NCBI GenBank assembly: GCA_036563805.1
Contig: DATCLS010000102.1
Coordinates: 62,001-126,000 of the forward strand
DNA: 64,000 bases
Direction of reading: 5' to 3'
DNA from: DATCLS01 sp036563805
GTDB taxonomy: Bacteria; Actinomycetota; Acidimicrobiia; Acidimicrobiales; VFJN01
Shown: positions 7,268 to 38,904 of the stretch, in pieces
Numbering within the stretch: the first letter of the stretch is position 1
How the letters are laid out: every line of letters starts with the position of its first letter
The notes under the pieces: model-generated
The model's input: only the letters and a program-made list of their open reading frames with translations
Databases searched by the model: none
What the model was told of the DNA's origin: nothing
Position numbers and translations under genes: made by a program

Positions 7268-8400
7268 CGGCGCAGCTGGCCGGCCTGGGGGCCGTCACGG
7301 GCTACGGCTGGGGCACGGAGCCGCTCCTCCAGGGGGTGGCGGCACAGACGACCGCCGCCGCTCACGCGGAGGTCGACGGCATCCGGGCGCTCGCCGCCCT
7401 CGTCCCCGAGCCGGGCGCCGAGCCGCTCGACCCCAACGAACGCTACGAGCACATGGTCGGCGCCGCCGTCGACGAGGCCCTGGCCGAGGCCGCCGGCCGC
7501 GGCTGGGAGCCGGGCGACCGGGTCGGCGTCCTGTTCTGCACGGGCATCGCCGACATCCGGGCGATCCGCGACAACTTCTTCTCCGGCGGCCGCCCCCGGC
7601 CCAGCCTGTTCCCCCGCATGCTGCACACGGCGGCGGGCTCGGCCCTCGCCCAGCGCCACGGCTGGACCGGGCCCAACCTGGTGGTCAACGCCGCCTGCTC
7701 GTCGGGCAACGCCGCCCTCCAGCTGGCCGACGCCTGGCTCCAGGGCGGCCTCGCCACCGACGTCGTGGTGGTCGGCGCCGAGCTGTGCGTCATCGCCGAG
7801 ATCGTGACCGGCTTCCGGCGCATGCGCGTGCTGCTCGGCGAGAACCGGTCGGCCGCCGACTGCCGGCCGTTCCAGGAGGGCAGCCGCGGCTTCTTCCTCG
7901 GCGAGGCGGCGGTGGCGCTGGTGGTGACGAACCGGGCCGACAGCGGCCGCGCCACCTACCTCGGCGGCGCCACCACCCACGACGCCTACCACCTGGTGGC
8001 CCCCGAGCCCGAGGGCCGCGAGCTCGCGCGCTGTTTCGTGGACGCGCTGGCCGCCGCCGGCGCCGCCCCCGGCGACATCGCCGTGATCAAGGCCCACGGC
8101 AGCGGGACCCCGATCAACGACGGCATCGAGGCCGCGCTGGCCGACCGGCTGTTCCCCGACCGCACGCGCCTCTGTAGCTACAAGCCGCTGCTCGGCCACT
8201 GCATGGCCGCCGCCGCGCTGGCCGAGCTCGCCGGCCTCCTCGCCGGCTACGAGGCCGGCGCCCTGCCCGCCCGGGTCAGCGACGACCCCGCGCACCCCCG
8301 GCTCGCCGACGGCGAGCCCCCGCCCGACGGCCTGGTGCTGTGCACCTCGGTCGGCCTGGGCGGCACGAACACCGCCGTCGTCCTCGACATCCACCGGTGA
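7264..8400 (+). CDS. Free-standing beta-ketoacyl synthase (FabF/KS-like)
   Basis: A 378-residue condensing enzyme with the whole catalytic set: nucleophile Cys145 in NAACSSGNAA, His278 in IKAHGSGTP, and Lys307/His312 in YKPLLGHCMAA. It should perform decarboxylative Claisen condensation on an acyl carrier protein. The next two genes supply exactly a carrier protein and an acyltransferase, and the gene after that is the NRPS with an N-terminal condensation domain. The trio is therefore inferred to build or load the acyl cap of the siderophore. No ketoreductase or dehydratase is encoded nearby, so the beta-keto group would stay, be handled by housekeeping enzymes, or the KS may act in another way. 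The start is GTG 7264, overlapping a short upstream frame. Confidence 0.88.
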   Translation: MTAQLAGLGAVTGYGWGTEPLLQGVAAQTTAAAHAEVDGIRALAALVPEPGAEPLDPNERYEHMVGAAVDEALAEAAGRGWEPGDRVGVLFCTGIADIRAIRDNFFSGGRPRPSLFPRMLHTAAGSALAQRHGWTGPNLVVNAACSSGNAALQLADAWLQGGLATDVVVVGAELCVIAEIVTGFRRMRVLLGENRSAADCRPFQEGSRGFFLGEAAVALVVTNRADSGRATYLGGATTHDAYHLVAPEPEGRELARCFVDALAAAGAAPGDIAVIKAHGSGTPINDGIEAALADRLFPDRTRLCSYKPLLGHCMAAAALAELAGLLAGYEAGALPARVSDDPAHPRLADGEPPPDGLVLCTSVGLGGTNTAVVLDIHR

Positions 8401-8416
8401 CCCAGGGAGCACGAGC

Positions 8417-8701
8417 ATGACCACGACCGCGTCCGCCGCCGACGTCCTCGCCAAGCTGCAGAAGAGCTACGACCTGGTCGTGTCCGGCGACGAGCCCCGC
8501 CGGCTGCGCCTCGAGGACGACATCACCGAGGACCTCGACCTCGACTCCATGGAGTTCATCGACCTGGTGTCGGTGCTCGAGGAGGAGTTCCCGGCCGATG
8601 TCATCGACGCCGTGATCGAGCGGACGCCGGACATCCGCACGGTCGGCGAGCTGGTCGACGCCTTCCTGGCCGCCTCCGCCGCCTCCGCCGCCTCCGCCTG
8701 A
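8417..8701 (+). CDS. Acyl carrier protein
   Basis: A 94-residue acidic protein with the phosphopantetheine attachment site D-L-D-S-M-E-F (Ser44), followed by the helix II region FIDLVSVLEEEFP. It lies 16 nt after the ketosynthase and 9 nt before the acyltransferase. It should be activated by the phosphopantetheinyl transferase at 36.5-37.4 kb and carry the acyl starter handed to condensation domain C1 of the NRPS. The C-terminal A-A-S repeats come from a short GCCTCCGCC-type triplet repeat (about 8672-8699). The ATG start has a GGGAGC ribosome site about 10 nt upstream. Confidence 0.93.
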   Translation: MTTTASAADVLAKLQKSYDLVVSGDEPRRLRLEDDITEDLDLDSMEFIDLVSVLEEEFPADVIDAVIERTPDIRTVGELVDAFLAASAASAASA

Positions 8702-8710
8702 CGGGCCGCC

Positions 8711-9489
8711 GTGACCGTCCTCGTGTTCGAGGGCCAGGGCGCGACCGCGGTGCCCGGGGAGCCCGAGACCGACCTCACCGCGCTGCCGCCCGCCGAGGCC
8801 CAGCGGGCCATCGTCGTTCATCAGCTCGGCCGCGCCCGGGCGGGCGCCGAGGGACGTGAGCGCATCGACGGCGTGCTCGGCCAGAGCCTGGGGGAGGTCA
8901 GCGCCCTGGTCGTGGCCGGGGCGCTGAGCGAGGAGGACGGCCTGCGGTTCGTCCGCCTGCGGGCCGCGCTGCCGGCCCGCCTGCTCCCGCCCCGGCCGTG
9001 GACGATGGCGTCGATGACCCGGCTCCGGCCGGCCGCCGCCGAGGAGGCGACCGAGGGGCTCGACGTCTGGGTCGCGGGCCGCAACGGGCCGGCCGACTGC
9101 GTCGTCGTCGGCGCCTCCGGCGACTTCGCCACCTTCGTCGAGCGGGTCGGCGCCCTGCCCCAGACCTACCGCGAGCTGCCGGTCACCGCGCCCTACCACA
9201 CGCCGGTCATGGCCCCGGTGGCCGAGGCCCTGGCCGCCGAGGTGGCGGGCTTCGACGTCCGCGACCCGGCCGTGCCGGTGTGGAGCCCGACCGGGGTCAC
9301 GGAGGTGCGCACGGCCGCCGACGTCCGCCGCGTGCTGATCGAGGCCCTCACGTCGCCGGTGGCGTGGGCGGAGACGCTGGCCGTCGCCGCCGGCCGGTGG
9401 CCCGACGCGCCGTGGCGCGAGTGCGGACCGTCGTGCTCGCTGCACCGCTTCGTCTGGAAGAACGGCCTGAAGCTCGACTGGGGGGAGGC

Positions 9490-9493
<4 letters not shown>
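8711..9493 (+). CDS. FabD-like acyl-CoA:ACP acyltransferase
   Basis: A 260-residue protein, somewhat shorter than usual FabD (about 300). It starts with the VFEGQG motif, has the nucleophile elbow G-Q-S-L-G-E (Ser59; the usual form is G-H-S-x-G), and the catalytic histidine in APYHTPVM (His163). It presumably charges the adjacent acyl carrier protein, with malonyl as the family default; the arginine that would fix malonyl specificity is not obvious to me. It is coupled to the NRPS gene: its TGA overlaps the GTG start of the NRPS. A phosphopantetheine-linked starter unit for the siderophore is the inferred role. Confidence 0.85.
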
Positions 9494-33305
<23,812 letters not shown>

Positions 33306-33309
<4 letters not shown>

Positions 33310-34379
33310 CCGACTCCCGACCGACCGCCGGGCCCGGGTCCCGGCTGCTCGCCCTCCTCCTCGCCCTCGCGGTGGCTGCAGCCGCCTGCGGGTCCGGGTC
33401 CGGCGACGACGCCGGGCCGGATGCCAGGGGCGGGGCAGCGGCCGCCGGCGCCCACCCGGACGCCTACCCCGTCACCATCGAGCACACGTACGGCGAGACC
33501 ACGATCGAGGAGCCGCCCGAGCGGGTCGTGACCGTCGGCCTCACCGACCATGACGCCGTCCTCGCCCTCGGCGTCGCCCCGGTCGGGGTCACCGACTGGT
33601 TCGGCGACCAGCCCCACGCTGTGTGGCCGTGGGCGCAGGACGAGCTGGGCGACGCCGAGCCCGAGATCGTCGGCACCACCGAGGGCATCGACTTCGAGCA
33701 GGTGGCCCGGCTCCGCCCCGACGTGATCATCGGCCTCTACGCCGGCCTGACCGACGACGACTACGAGACGCTCTCGCAGATCGCCCCCACCGTCGCCCAG
33801 CCGGTCGACCATCCCGACTTCGGGATCCCCTGGCAGGAGCAGACCCGCACGATCGGGCGGATCCTCGGCCAGCCCGAAGAGGCCGACGAGCTGGTCACCG
33901 CCATCGAGGACCGGTTCGCCCGGGCCCGAGCCGAGCACCCCGAGTTCGCGGGGCGGACCGCCGTCGTGGCCACGCCGTACGCCGGGTCGGTGTCGGTGTT
34001 CGCGCCGACCGATCCCCGGGGCCGCTTCCTCGACGCCCTCGGGTTCGAGCCGGTGGACGAGATCGTCGACCTGGTCGGCGACGGCTTCAGCGCCGACCTG
34101 AGCTACGAGCAGGCCGAGTTGCTCGACGTCGACGTGCTGGTGTGGATCATCGAGGACGCCGAGGCCGACATGCCCCAGGTCCGGAGCATGCCGATCTATG
34201 GCGAGCTCGACGTGGTGCGGGAGGGCCGCGAGGTCCCGGTCGAGAACCTGAGCGAGCTGGGTGGCGCCACGTCGTTCGGGACCGTGCTCAGCCTGCCCGT
34301 GCTGCTCGACCAGCTGGTGCCCATGCTGGCCGCCGCCGTCGATGGTGACCCCGCCACGCCGGTCGAGCAGCCCGGCTGA
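33306..34379 (+). CDS. Iron-siderophore ABC transporter substrate-binding lipoprotein
   Basis: A 357-residue FepB/FhuD-type protein. It has a lipoprotein signal peptide (hydrophobic LLALLLALAVAAAAC with the lipobox cysteine near residue 31), then a disordered spacer and the periplasmic-binding domain. Typical blocks are PERVVTVGLTDHDAVLALG, LRPDVIIGLYAGLT and the helical backbone before the second lobe. It should capture the ferric siderophore outside the membrane for import. The ATG overlaps the NRPS stop (ATGA), so synthesis and uptake are co-expressed. No FecCD permease, FepC ATPase or siderophore-interacting reductase lies in the window, so the import partners must be elsewhere. Confidence 0.92.
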
Positions 34380-34481
34380 CCGGACGCGGCTGACCGGCGG
34401 GTCGGGCACGGTCGACAGACCGGGCCGGGGATGCTCGACCCACCCACGGGCCGGGGGCGGGCGCCGCCCTCGGCCGGGCGC

Positions 34482-35351
34482 TCAGCCCATGCGCTCGATG
34501 GCCTCGGCCAAGGCCAGCGTGCGCCGGGCCTGCTCGACGTGCAGGTTCTCGACCATCCGGCCGTCGACCGTGACCACGCCCCGGCCCTCCTTCTCGGCCG
34601 CCTCGAACGCCTCGATGATGCGACGGGACCGCTCGATCTCGTCGGGCGCCGGCGCGAACACCTCGTTGCACGGCTCGACCTGGCTCGGGTGGATGAGCGT
34701 CTTGCCGTCGAAGCCCATCTGCCGGCCCTGCCGGCACTCGGCCGCAAACCCCTCGGCGTCCTTGATGTCGTTGTAGACGCCGTCGAGGATCGCCTTGCCC
34801 GTGGCCCGGGCGGCGATCACGCACAGCCCGAGCCCGGTGAGCAGCGGCTGGCGGCCGGGCACGTGCTCGGCGTTGAGCTCCTTGGCCAGGTCGTTGGTGC
34901 CCATGACCAACATGTTGAGCCGCTCGGACGCCGAGCACACCTCCTCGGCCCGCAGCATCGCCGCCGGCGTCTCGAGCATGGCCCAGATGCGGGTGCGGTC
35001 GGGGGCGCCAGCGGCCTCGAGCGCCCGCTCGATGGCGTGCACGGCCGCGGCCGAGTCGACCTTGGGGACCACGACGGCGTCCGGCCCGGCGGCGGCCGCC
35101 GCCCGCAGGTCGTCGTCGTGCCAGGGCGTGCCGGCGCTGTTGACCCGGATCGTGACCTCGCGGTGGCCGTAGCGGCCCGACGCCGCCGCCTCGGCCACCC
35201 GGTCGCGCGCCTCGACCTTGGCGTCGGGCGCCACCGCGTCCTCGAGGTCGAGGATGAGGGCGTCGGCCGGCAGGCCGGCCGCCTTCTCGAGCGCCCGCTC
35301 GTTGGCGCCCGGCATGTAGAGGACGGAGCGGCGGGGACGCAGCTCGCCCAT
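34482..35351 (-). CDS. CitE/HpcH-type CoA-ester lyase (malyl-CoA lyase-like), short form
   Basis: A 289-residue TIM-barrel protein of the HpcH/HpaI aldolase and citrate lyase beta family. Recognisable features are RRSVLYMPGANERALEKA at the N-terminus, LILDLEDAV (metal-site acids), TIRVNSAGTPW, the VVVPKV strand, and the C-terminal DGKTLIHPSQVEPCNEVF. Such enzymes cleave or hydrolyse malyl-CoA, citramalyl-CoA or related thioesters. I chose ATG 35351 because a GAGGGGG ribosome site lies about 10 nt upstream; a GTG at 35357 that overlaps the previous stop is the alternative. It is co-transcribed with the longer homologue just upstream, and the exact substrate is not decidable from sequence. Confidence 0.85.
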   Translation of the reverse strand: MGELRPRRSVLYMPGANERALEKAAGLPADALILDLEDAVAPDAKVEARDRVAEAAASGRYGHREVTIRVNSAGTPWHDDDLRAAAAAGPDAVVVPKVDSAAAVHAIERALEAAGAPDRTRIWAMLETPAAMLRAEEVCSASERLNMLVMGTNDLAKELNAEHVPGRQPLLTGLGLCVIAARATGKAILDGVYNDIKDAEGFAAECRQGRQMGFDGKTLIHPSQVEPCNEVFAPAPDEIERSRRIIEAFEAAEKEGRGVVTVDGRMVENLHVEQARRTLALAEAIERMG

Positions 35352-35353
35352 CG

Positions 35354-36409
35354 TCACAGCACCCCCTCGTAGGCCTTGGCCAGCTCCGGGTCCTTGGCGG
35401 CCAGCGCGGTGGCCAGGTCGAGCATGACCTTGCACTGCTTGACGGAGGCGTCGTCCTCCATCTTCCCGTCGATCATGAGGGCGCCGGTGCCGTCGCCCAT
35501 GGCGTCGACCACCCGGCGGGCGTGGCGGACGTCCTCGGGGTCGGGCGAGAACACCCGGCGGGCGATGTCGATCTGCACGGGGTGCAGGCTCCACGCCCCC
35601 ACGCAGCCGAGCAGGAAGGCGTTGCGGAACCGGTCCTCGCAGGCGACCGTGTCCTTGATGTCGCCGAACGGCCCGTAGAACGGGAGCAGGCCGTGCATCG
35701 TGCAGGCGTCGACCATGCGGGCGATCGTGTAGTGCCACAGGTCCTGCTGGTAGGTGGCGCGCTCGGCCTCGACGTCGCCGCCCGGCGGGTCCTGGCGGAC
35801 CAGGTAGCCGGGGTGGCCGCCGCCGACCCGGGTCGTCTTCATGCGCCGGCTGGCCGCCAGGTCGGCTGGGCCCAGCGACAGGCCCTGCATGCGGGGGCTG
35901 GCGCCGCAGATCTCCTCGACGTTGGCCACGCCCCGGGCGGTCTCGAGGATGGCGTGGAGCAGGATCGGCCGGTCGAGGCCCGCCTTCGCCTCCAGCTGGG
36001 CCAGCAGACGGTCGACGTAGTGGATGTCCTCGGGCCCCTCGACCTTGGGGACCATGATGACGGCCAGCTTGTCGCCGATGGCGGGCACCAGCTGCAGCAG
36101 GTCGTCGAGCACCCACGGCGAGTCGAGGCTGTTGATCCGGGTCCACAGCGGCGTGTCGCCCAGGTCGGCCTCCCGGGCGATGCGGATCAGGCCCTCGCGG
36201 GCGGCCTCCTTGCGGTCGGCCTGGATGGCGTCCTCGAGGTTGCCGAGGAGGATGTCGACCTTGGCCGCGATGTCGGGAACCTTGGCGGCCATCTTCTCGT
36301 TGCTCGGGTCGAAGAAGTGGATCATCCGGGAGGGCCCGAACGGGATCTCCCGGACGGGCTCCGGCGCTCCGACGGCGAGCGGGCGGAAGAAGTCCTTCGG
36401 CGAACGCAT
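35354..36409 (-). CDS. L-malyl-CoA / beta-methylmalyl-CoA lyase-like protein (Mcl1 type)
   Basis: A 351-residue member of the same superfamily, closer to the longer Mcl1 type. Visible blocks are ILLGNLEDAIQADRK, TRINSLDSPW, AVIMVPKVEGPEDI, ILETARGVANVEEI, LSLGPADLAASRRMKTT, the GLLPFYGPFGDIKD segment and the VGAWSLHPVQIDIA block that carries substrate residues in Mcl. The expected chemistry is reversible aldol cleavage of malyl-CoA to glyoxylate and acetyl-CoA. There is a strong ribosome site (GGAGG, 4 nt before ATG 36409). The pair resembles the Mcl1 plus malyl-CoA thioesterase arrangement of ethylmalonyl-CoA or 3-hydroxypropionate metabolism, but no other gene of those routes is here. It interrupts the siderophore region and is probably unrelated to it. 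Confidence 0.87.
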   Translation of the reverse strand: MRSPKDFFRPLAVGAPEPVREIPFGPSRMIHFFDPSNEKMAAKVPDIAAKVDILLGNLEDAIQADRKEAAREGLIRIAREADLGDTPLWTRINSLDSPWVLDDLLQLVPAIGDKLAVIMVPKVEGPEDIHYVDRLLAQLEAKAGLDRPILLHAILETARGVANVEEICGASPRMQGLSLGPADLAASRRMKTTRVGGGHPGYLVRQDPPGGDVEAERATYQQDLWHYTIARMVDACTMHGLLPFYGPFGDIKDTVACEDRFRNAFLLGCVGAWSLHPVQIDIARRVFSPDPEDVRHARRVVDAMGDGTGALMIDGKMEDDASVKQCKVMLDLATALAAKDPELAKAYEGVL

Positions 36410-36462
36410 CGAGCCTCCATGTCGACGGACCAGCGCGAGCGAGCCTAGTTACCGACCCCTCG

Positions 36463-37350
36463 TCACCCCCATTCGGGGGTGGCCTGGGTGGCCGCGGGCC
36501 GGCGGGCGCCGGCCAGCAGGGCGGCCAGGTCGATGCGGCGGACGGCGATTTCGACCGCAGCGCCGGCCGGCTCCCCCGGGGCGGCCGGCTTCCCGGGGGC
36601 GGCGAGGCCGTCCCCGACGGCGGCGGCAGAGCGCCCGGCGGGGGTCGGGACGTGCCCCGGGCCGGCCCTGGGGTCGGGGGCGCCGGCGGCGTCCGCGGGG
36701 GCGAGCGCCACGGCGGCGACGAGCCCGTCCCCGGCGGCCACGTCCCGCACCGCCCACCCGTCGGGCCCCGGGCCCGGCGCCGGCCCCACGCCGACGGCCA
36801 CGGTCGCCGGGTCGCGGCCGAGGCCGGTGCCGAGGCCCTTGAGGACGGCCTCCTTGCGGACCCAGGCCCGCAGCGCGGCCGGCCCCCGGTCGGCGGCGGG
36901 GAGGGCGGCCAGGGCCCGGCGCTCGTCGGGGTGGAGGGCGGCGGCCAGGTCATCGGCCCCGACCCCGCGGTCGGCCGCCTCGACGTCGACGCCGACCGGC
37001 CGGCGGGCCACCGCCACGGCCGCCACGGCGCCGCCGTGCGCCAGCGAGAAGTGCCAGGCTGCCGGGCCGGCGCCGAGCGCGCCGGCCAGGCGGGGCCGGC
37101 CGTGGGGCGCGCCGCACAGCGGGCACGGCTCGCGGGCGAAGGCCAGCCCGCCTGGCGGGCGGCCGGCGTAGCGGGCGAGGACGGCCCGCAGGGCGGCGTG
37201 CGCAGCCACGTAGCGGTCGCGGTCGGCCGGCCGCCGGAACCGGGCCGCCCGGCCGACCTCCTCGGCGTCCAGCAGGCCGTCGGCCCCCGGGACGCCGGCC
37301 AGGCGGACGATCCAGACGTCGCAGCCGGGGGTGGTTCTGCCCTCCGTCAC
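36463..37350 (-). CDS. 4'-phosphopantetheinyl transferase (Sfp type)
   Basis: A 295-residue enzyme that transfers phosphopantetheine from CoA to the carrier domains of the NRPS and the free ACP. Characteristic motifs are the WHFSLAHGGAVAAVAV block, RPVGVDVEAADRG (GVD-x-E metal site) and AWVRKEAVLKGLGTGLG (W-x-x-KEA). The N-terminal part has FRRPADRDRYVAAHAALRAVLARY. After the catalytic region there is an unusual tail of about 70 residues rich in Ala, Gly and Pro. The GTG at 37350 is only 21 bp from the divergent ATG of the N-acyltransferase. The operator-like site fills that gap, tying this gene to the NRPS promoter at 7.2 kb. Confidence 0.93.
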   Translation of the reverse strand: MTEGRTTPGCDVWIVRLAGVPGADGLLDAEEVGRAARFRRPADRDRYVAAHAALRAVLARYAGRPPGGLAFAREPCPLCGAPHGRPRLAGALGAGPAAWHFSLAHGGAVAAVAVARRPVGVDVEAADRGVGADDLAAALHPDERRALAALPAADRGPAALRAWVRKEAVLKGLGTGLGRDPATVAVGVGPAPGPGPDGWAVRDVAAGDGLVAAVALAPADAAGAPDPRAGPGHVPTPAGRSAAAVGDGLAAPGKPAAPGEPAGAAVEIAVRRIDLAALLAGARRPAATQATPEWG

Positions 37351-37355
37351 CGGAT

Positions 37356-37371
37356 GTAAGGTACACCTATC
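37356..37371. promoter_or_regulatory. Operator-like site GTAAGGTACACCTATC in a 21-bp divergent gap
   Basis: One base different from the site at 7207-7222, and like it followed immediately by ATG of the plus-strand gene. It occupies nearly the whole gap between the divergent GTG (37350) and ATG (37372), so any transcript of either gene must be leaderless or start inside the other gene. The position fits a repressor site for both genes. Confidence 0.6.
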
Positions 37372-38010
37372 ATGTCCTCGCCCCGCCGCCCGGCGCCGCG
37401 GACCGGCACCGCGGCGCCGACCGGGGGCTCGGCCCGCCGGCTGCGGCGCCCCCTGGGCCCCGAGGTCGACGCCGTCGGCCCACCCCCGACCCCGCTCCTG
37501 GACCCGCCGTGGGCCGTCGTCCCGGTGGCGCCGTCCGGGGTCGAGCTCGACCACGTCGTCCGGTGGATGGCCGAGCCCCACGTCGCCGCCTTCTGGGGGC
37601 AGGACTGGCCGCACGCCGCCTGGTCCGCCGAGGTCGCCCGCCAGCTGGCCGGCGACCACTCCCGACCCTGGACGGTGTGGCACCACGGCGAGCGGGTCGC
37701 CTACGTCGAGGTGTACCGGGCCGCCCGCGACGTCGTCGCCGACGCCTACCCGGCCGGAGCCCACGACCTGGGCATCCACATCGCCATCGGCGACCGGCGG
37801 CGCACCGGCCGGGGCCTCGGGCCGGCCGTCCTCGCCGCCGTGGCCGAAGGGCTGTTCCGCGCGGAGGCCGCCTGCCGCGCCGTGGTCGGCGACCCCGACG
37901 CCGCCCACCACGTGGCCCGGCGGGCGTTCGCCGCCGCCGGCTTCGAGCCGGTGGCCGAGGTCGACCTCCCCCACAAGCGGGCGGCGCTCATGGCCCGCCG
38001 CCGCCCCTGA
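37372..38010 (+). CDS. Siderophore N-acyltransferase of the IucB/MbtK GNAT family
   Basis: A 212-residue acetyltransferase of the Acetyltransf_8 type. Visible landmarks are VVRWMAEPHVAAFWGQDWP, WTVWHHGERVAYVEVYR (the conserved H-x-x-x-x-x-Y-x-E strand), DLGIHIAIGD and RTGRGLGPAVLAAVA (acyl-CoA-binding loop). Enzymes of this family acylate N-hydroxylysine or N-hydroxyornithine to form the hydroxamate, so it should act right after the monooxygenase at 1763-3124. The first 37 residues are a basic, proline-rich extension not usual in the family. ATG 37372 directly abuts the operator-like site. The acyl donor (acetyl, formyl or longer) cannot be told from sequence. Confidence 0.88.
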   Translation: MSSPRRPAPRTGTAAPTGGSARRLRRPLGPEVDAVGPPPTPLLDPPWAVVPVAPSGVELDHVVRWMAEPHVAAFWGQDWPHAAWSAEVARQLAGDHSRPWTVWHHGERVAYVEVYRAARDVVADAYPAGAHDLGIHIAIGDRRRTGRGLGPAVLAAVAEGLFRAEAACRAVVGDPDAAHHVARRAFAAAGFEPVAEVDLPHKRAALMARRRP

Positions 38011-38097
38011 CGCCCGCTGTTCCGACGGCCAGCGCCGCCGGGTCCCAACCGGCCCGCCGGCGCCCGACCGACCCGCCGGCGCCCGCCCGCCGGGCGG

Positions 38098-38868
38098 TCA
38101 GGCGTTCTCCCGGAACCAGGCCCGCAGCACGCCCCGGTAGGCGGCGTCGTAGCGGTCGTACTCCCGGCGCAGCGCGGCGCCGGGCCAGTCCGCCGGCAGC
38201 AGCTCGGCCGGGAGCAGCGGGTCGGCCTGGAAGTGGCGGAGCACGTCGGCGCTGAGCACGAACCCCTCGGCCAGGCAGCCGCGGTCCCCCGCCTCCAGCG
38301 GGCCCACGAGCGCGCCCATGCGCCGGCGCAGCTCGCCGGCCCGCGCCGCCCAGGCGTCGAGGTCCCACAGCTCGGCGGCCAGCGCCGCCGGGTCGCCGTC
38401 GGGCACCGACCGGAACCAGCGCACCTCCTCCCCCACGGCCGGCACGGCGTCGTCGCCCAGGTTGTCGGGCCGCAGCCACACCCCCTCGCGCAGCTCGGCC
38501 AGGCGGGCGCCCGCCAGCGCCGTCCGCAGCGCCGAGCGGTCGGCCGCCGCCCGCCGCCCGGCCGCCACGATCACCGCCTGGAGCCACCGACCGTCGGTCC
38601 AGGGCCGGGTCCGGGCCTCCCGGCTGGCCGCCTGGCGGGCCTGGCGGGCCAGCAGCCGGTCGGACGCCAGCTCGTACCAGCCGTCCTGCGCCCGCACCTC
38701 GCCAGCCGCCGCCATGCGGGACAGCGCCGTGCGGGTGGTGCCCTCGGCCAGCCCGAACAGCTCGGTCGTGCGGACCAGCAGCCGCACCGGCAGCCGGGGC
38801 GGGTCGGTGCCGAGCAGCACCGACAGCAGCACCGACCGGGCGGTGAGGGTGTTACGTGATGGCGACAT
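38098..38868 (-). CDS. PaaX-family transcriptional regulator
   Basis: A 256-residue protein. The N-terminal winged helix (VLLSVLLGTDPPRLPVRLLVRTTELFGLAEGTTRTALSRM is its span) is followed by the middle PaaX domain (WTDGRWLQAVIVAAGRR) and the C-terminal domain (LWDLDAWA, with LPAELLPADWPGAALRREY near the end). PaaX proteins usually repress phenylacetate or related catabolic genes and respond to a CoA ester. Here the divergent neighbour is a fatty-acid desaturase; the two start codons (38868 and 38905) leave a 36-bp AT-richer gap, so control of the desaturase and of itself is inferred. No phenylacetate genes lie in the window. Confidence 0.9.
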   Translation of the reverse strand: MSPSRNTLTARSVLLSVLLGTDPPRLPVRLLVRTTELFGLAEGTTRTALSRMAAAGEVRAQDGWYELASDRLLARQARQAASREARTRPWTDGRWLQAVIVAAGRRAAADRSALRTALAGARLAELREGVWLRPDNLGDDAVPAVGEEVRWFRSVPDGDPAALAAELWDLDAWAARAGELRRRMGALVGPLEAGDRGCLAEGFVLSADVLRHFQADPLLPAELLPADWPGAALRREYDRYDAAYRGVLRAWFRENA

Positions 38869-38882
38869 GTGCAGAGAAACTG

Positions 38883-38888
38883 TATTAT
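38883..38888 (+). promoter_or_regulatory. Possible -10 element of the desaturase gene
   Basis: TATTAT within TGTATTATCG is one of the few AT-rich hexamers in the region and lies about 17 nt before the chosen ATG (38905). A matching -35 at normal spacing is not clear. The PaaX operator is expected to overlap this area. Confidence 0.3.
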
Positions 38889-38904
38889 CGAGAGCGTGGG
38901 TGCG

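Noticed and set aside
34380..34481. A terminator after the binding-protein gene
   Set aside because: Several GC-rich partial inverted repeats are present but none gives a clean stem, so no call is made.
38040..38097. Direct repeat CCCGCCGGCGCCCG (two copies) as a functional element
   Set aside because: Two short copies between convergent genes in GC-rich DNA; no symmetry or context to support a role.
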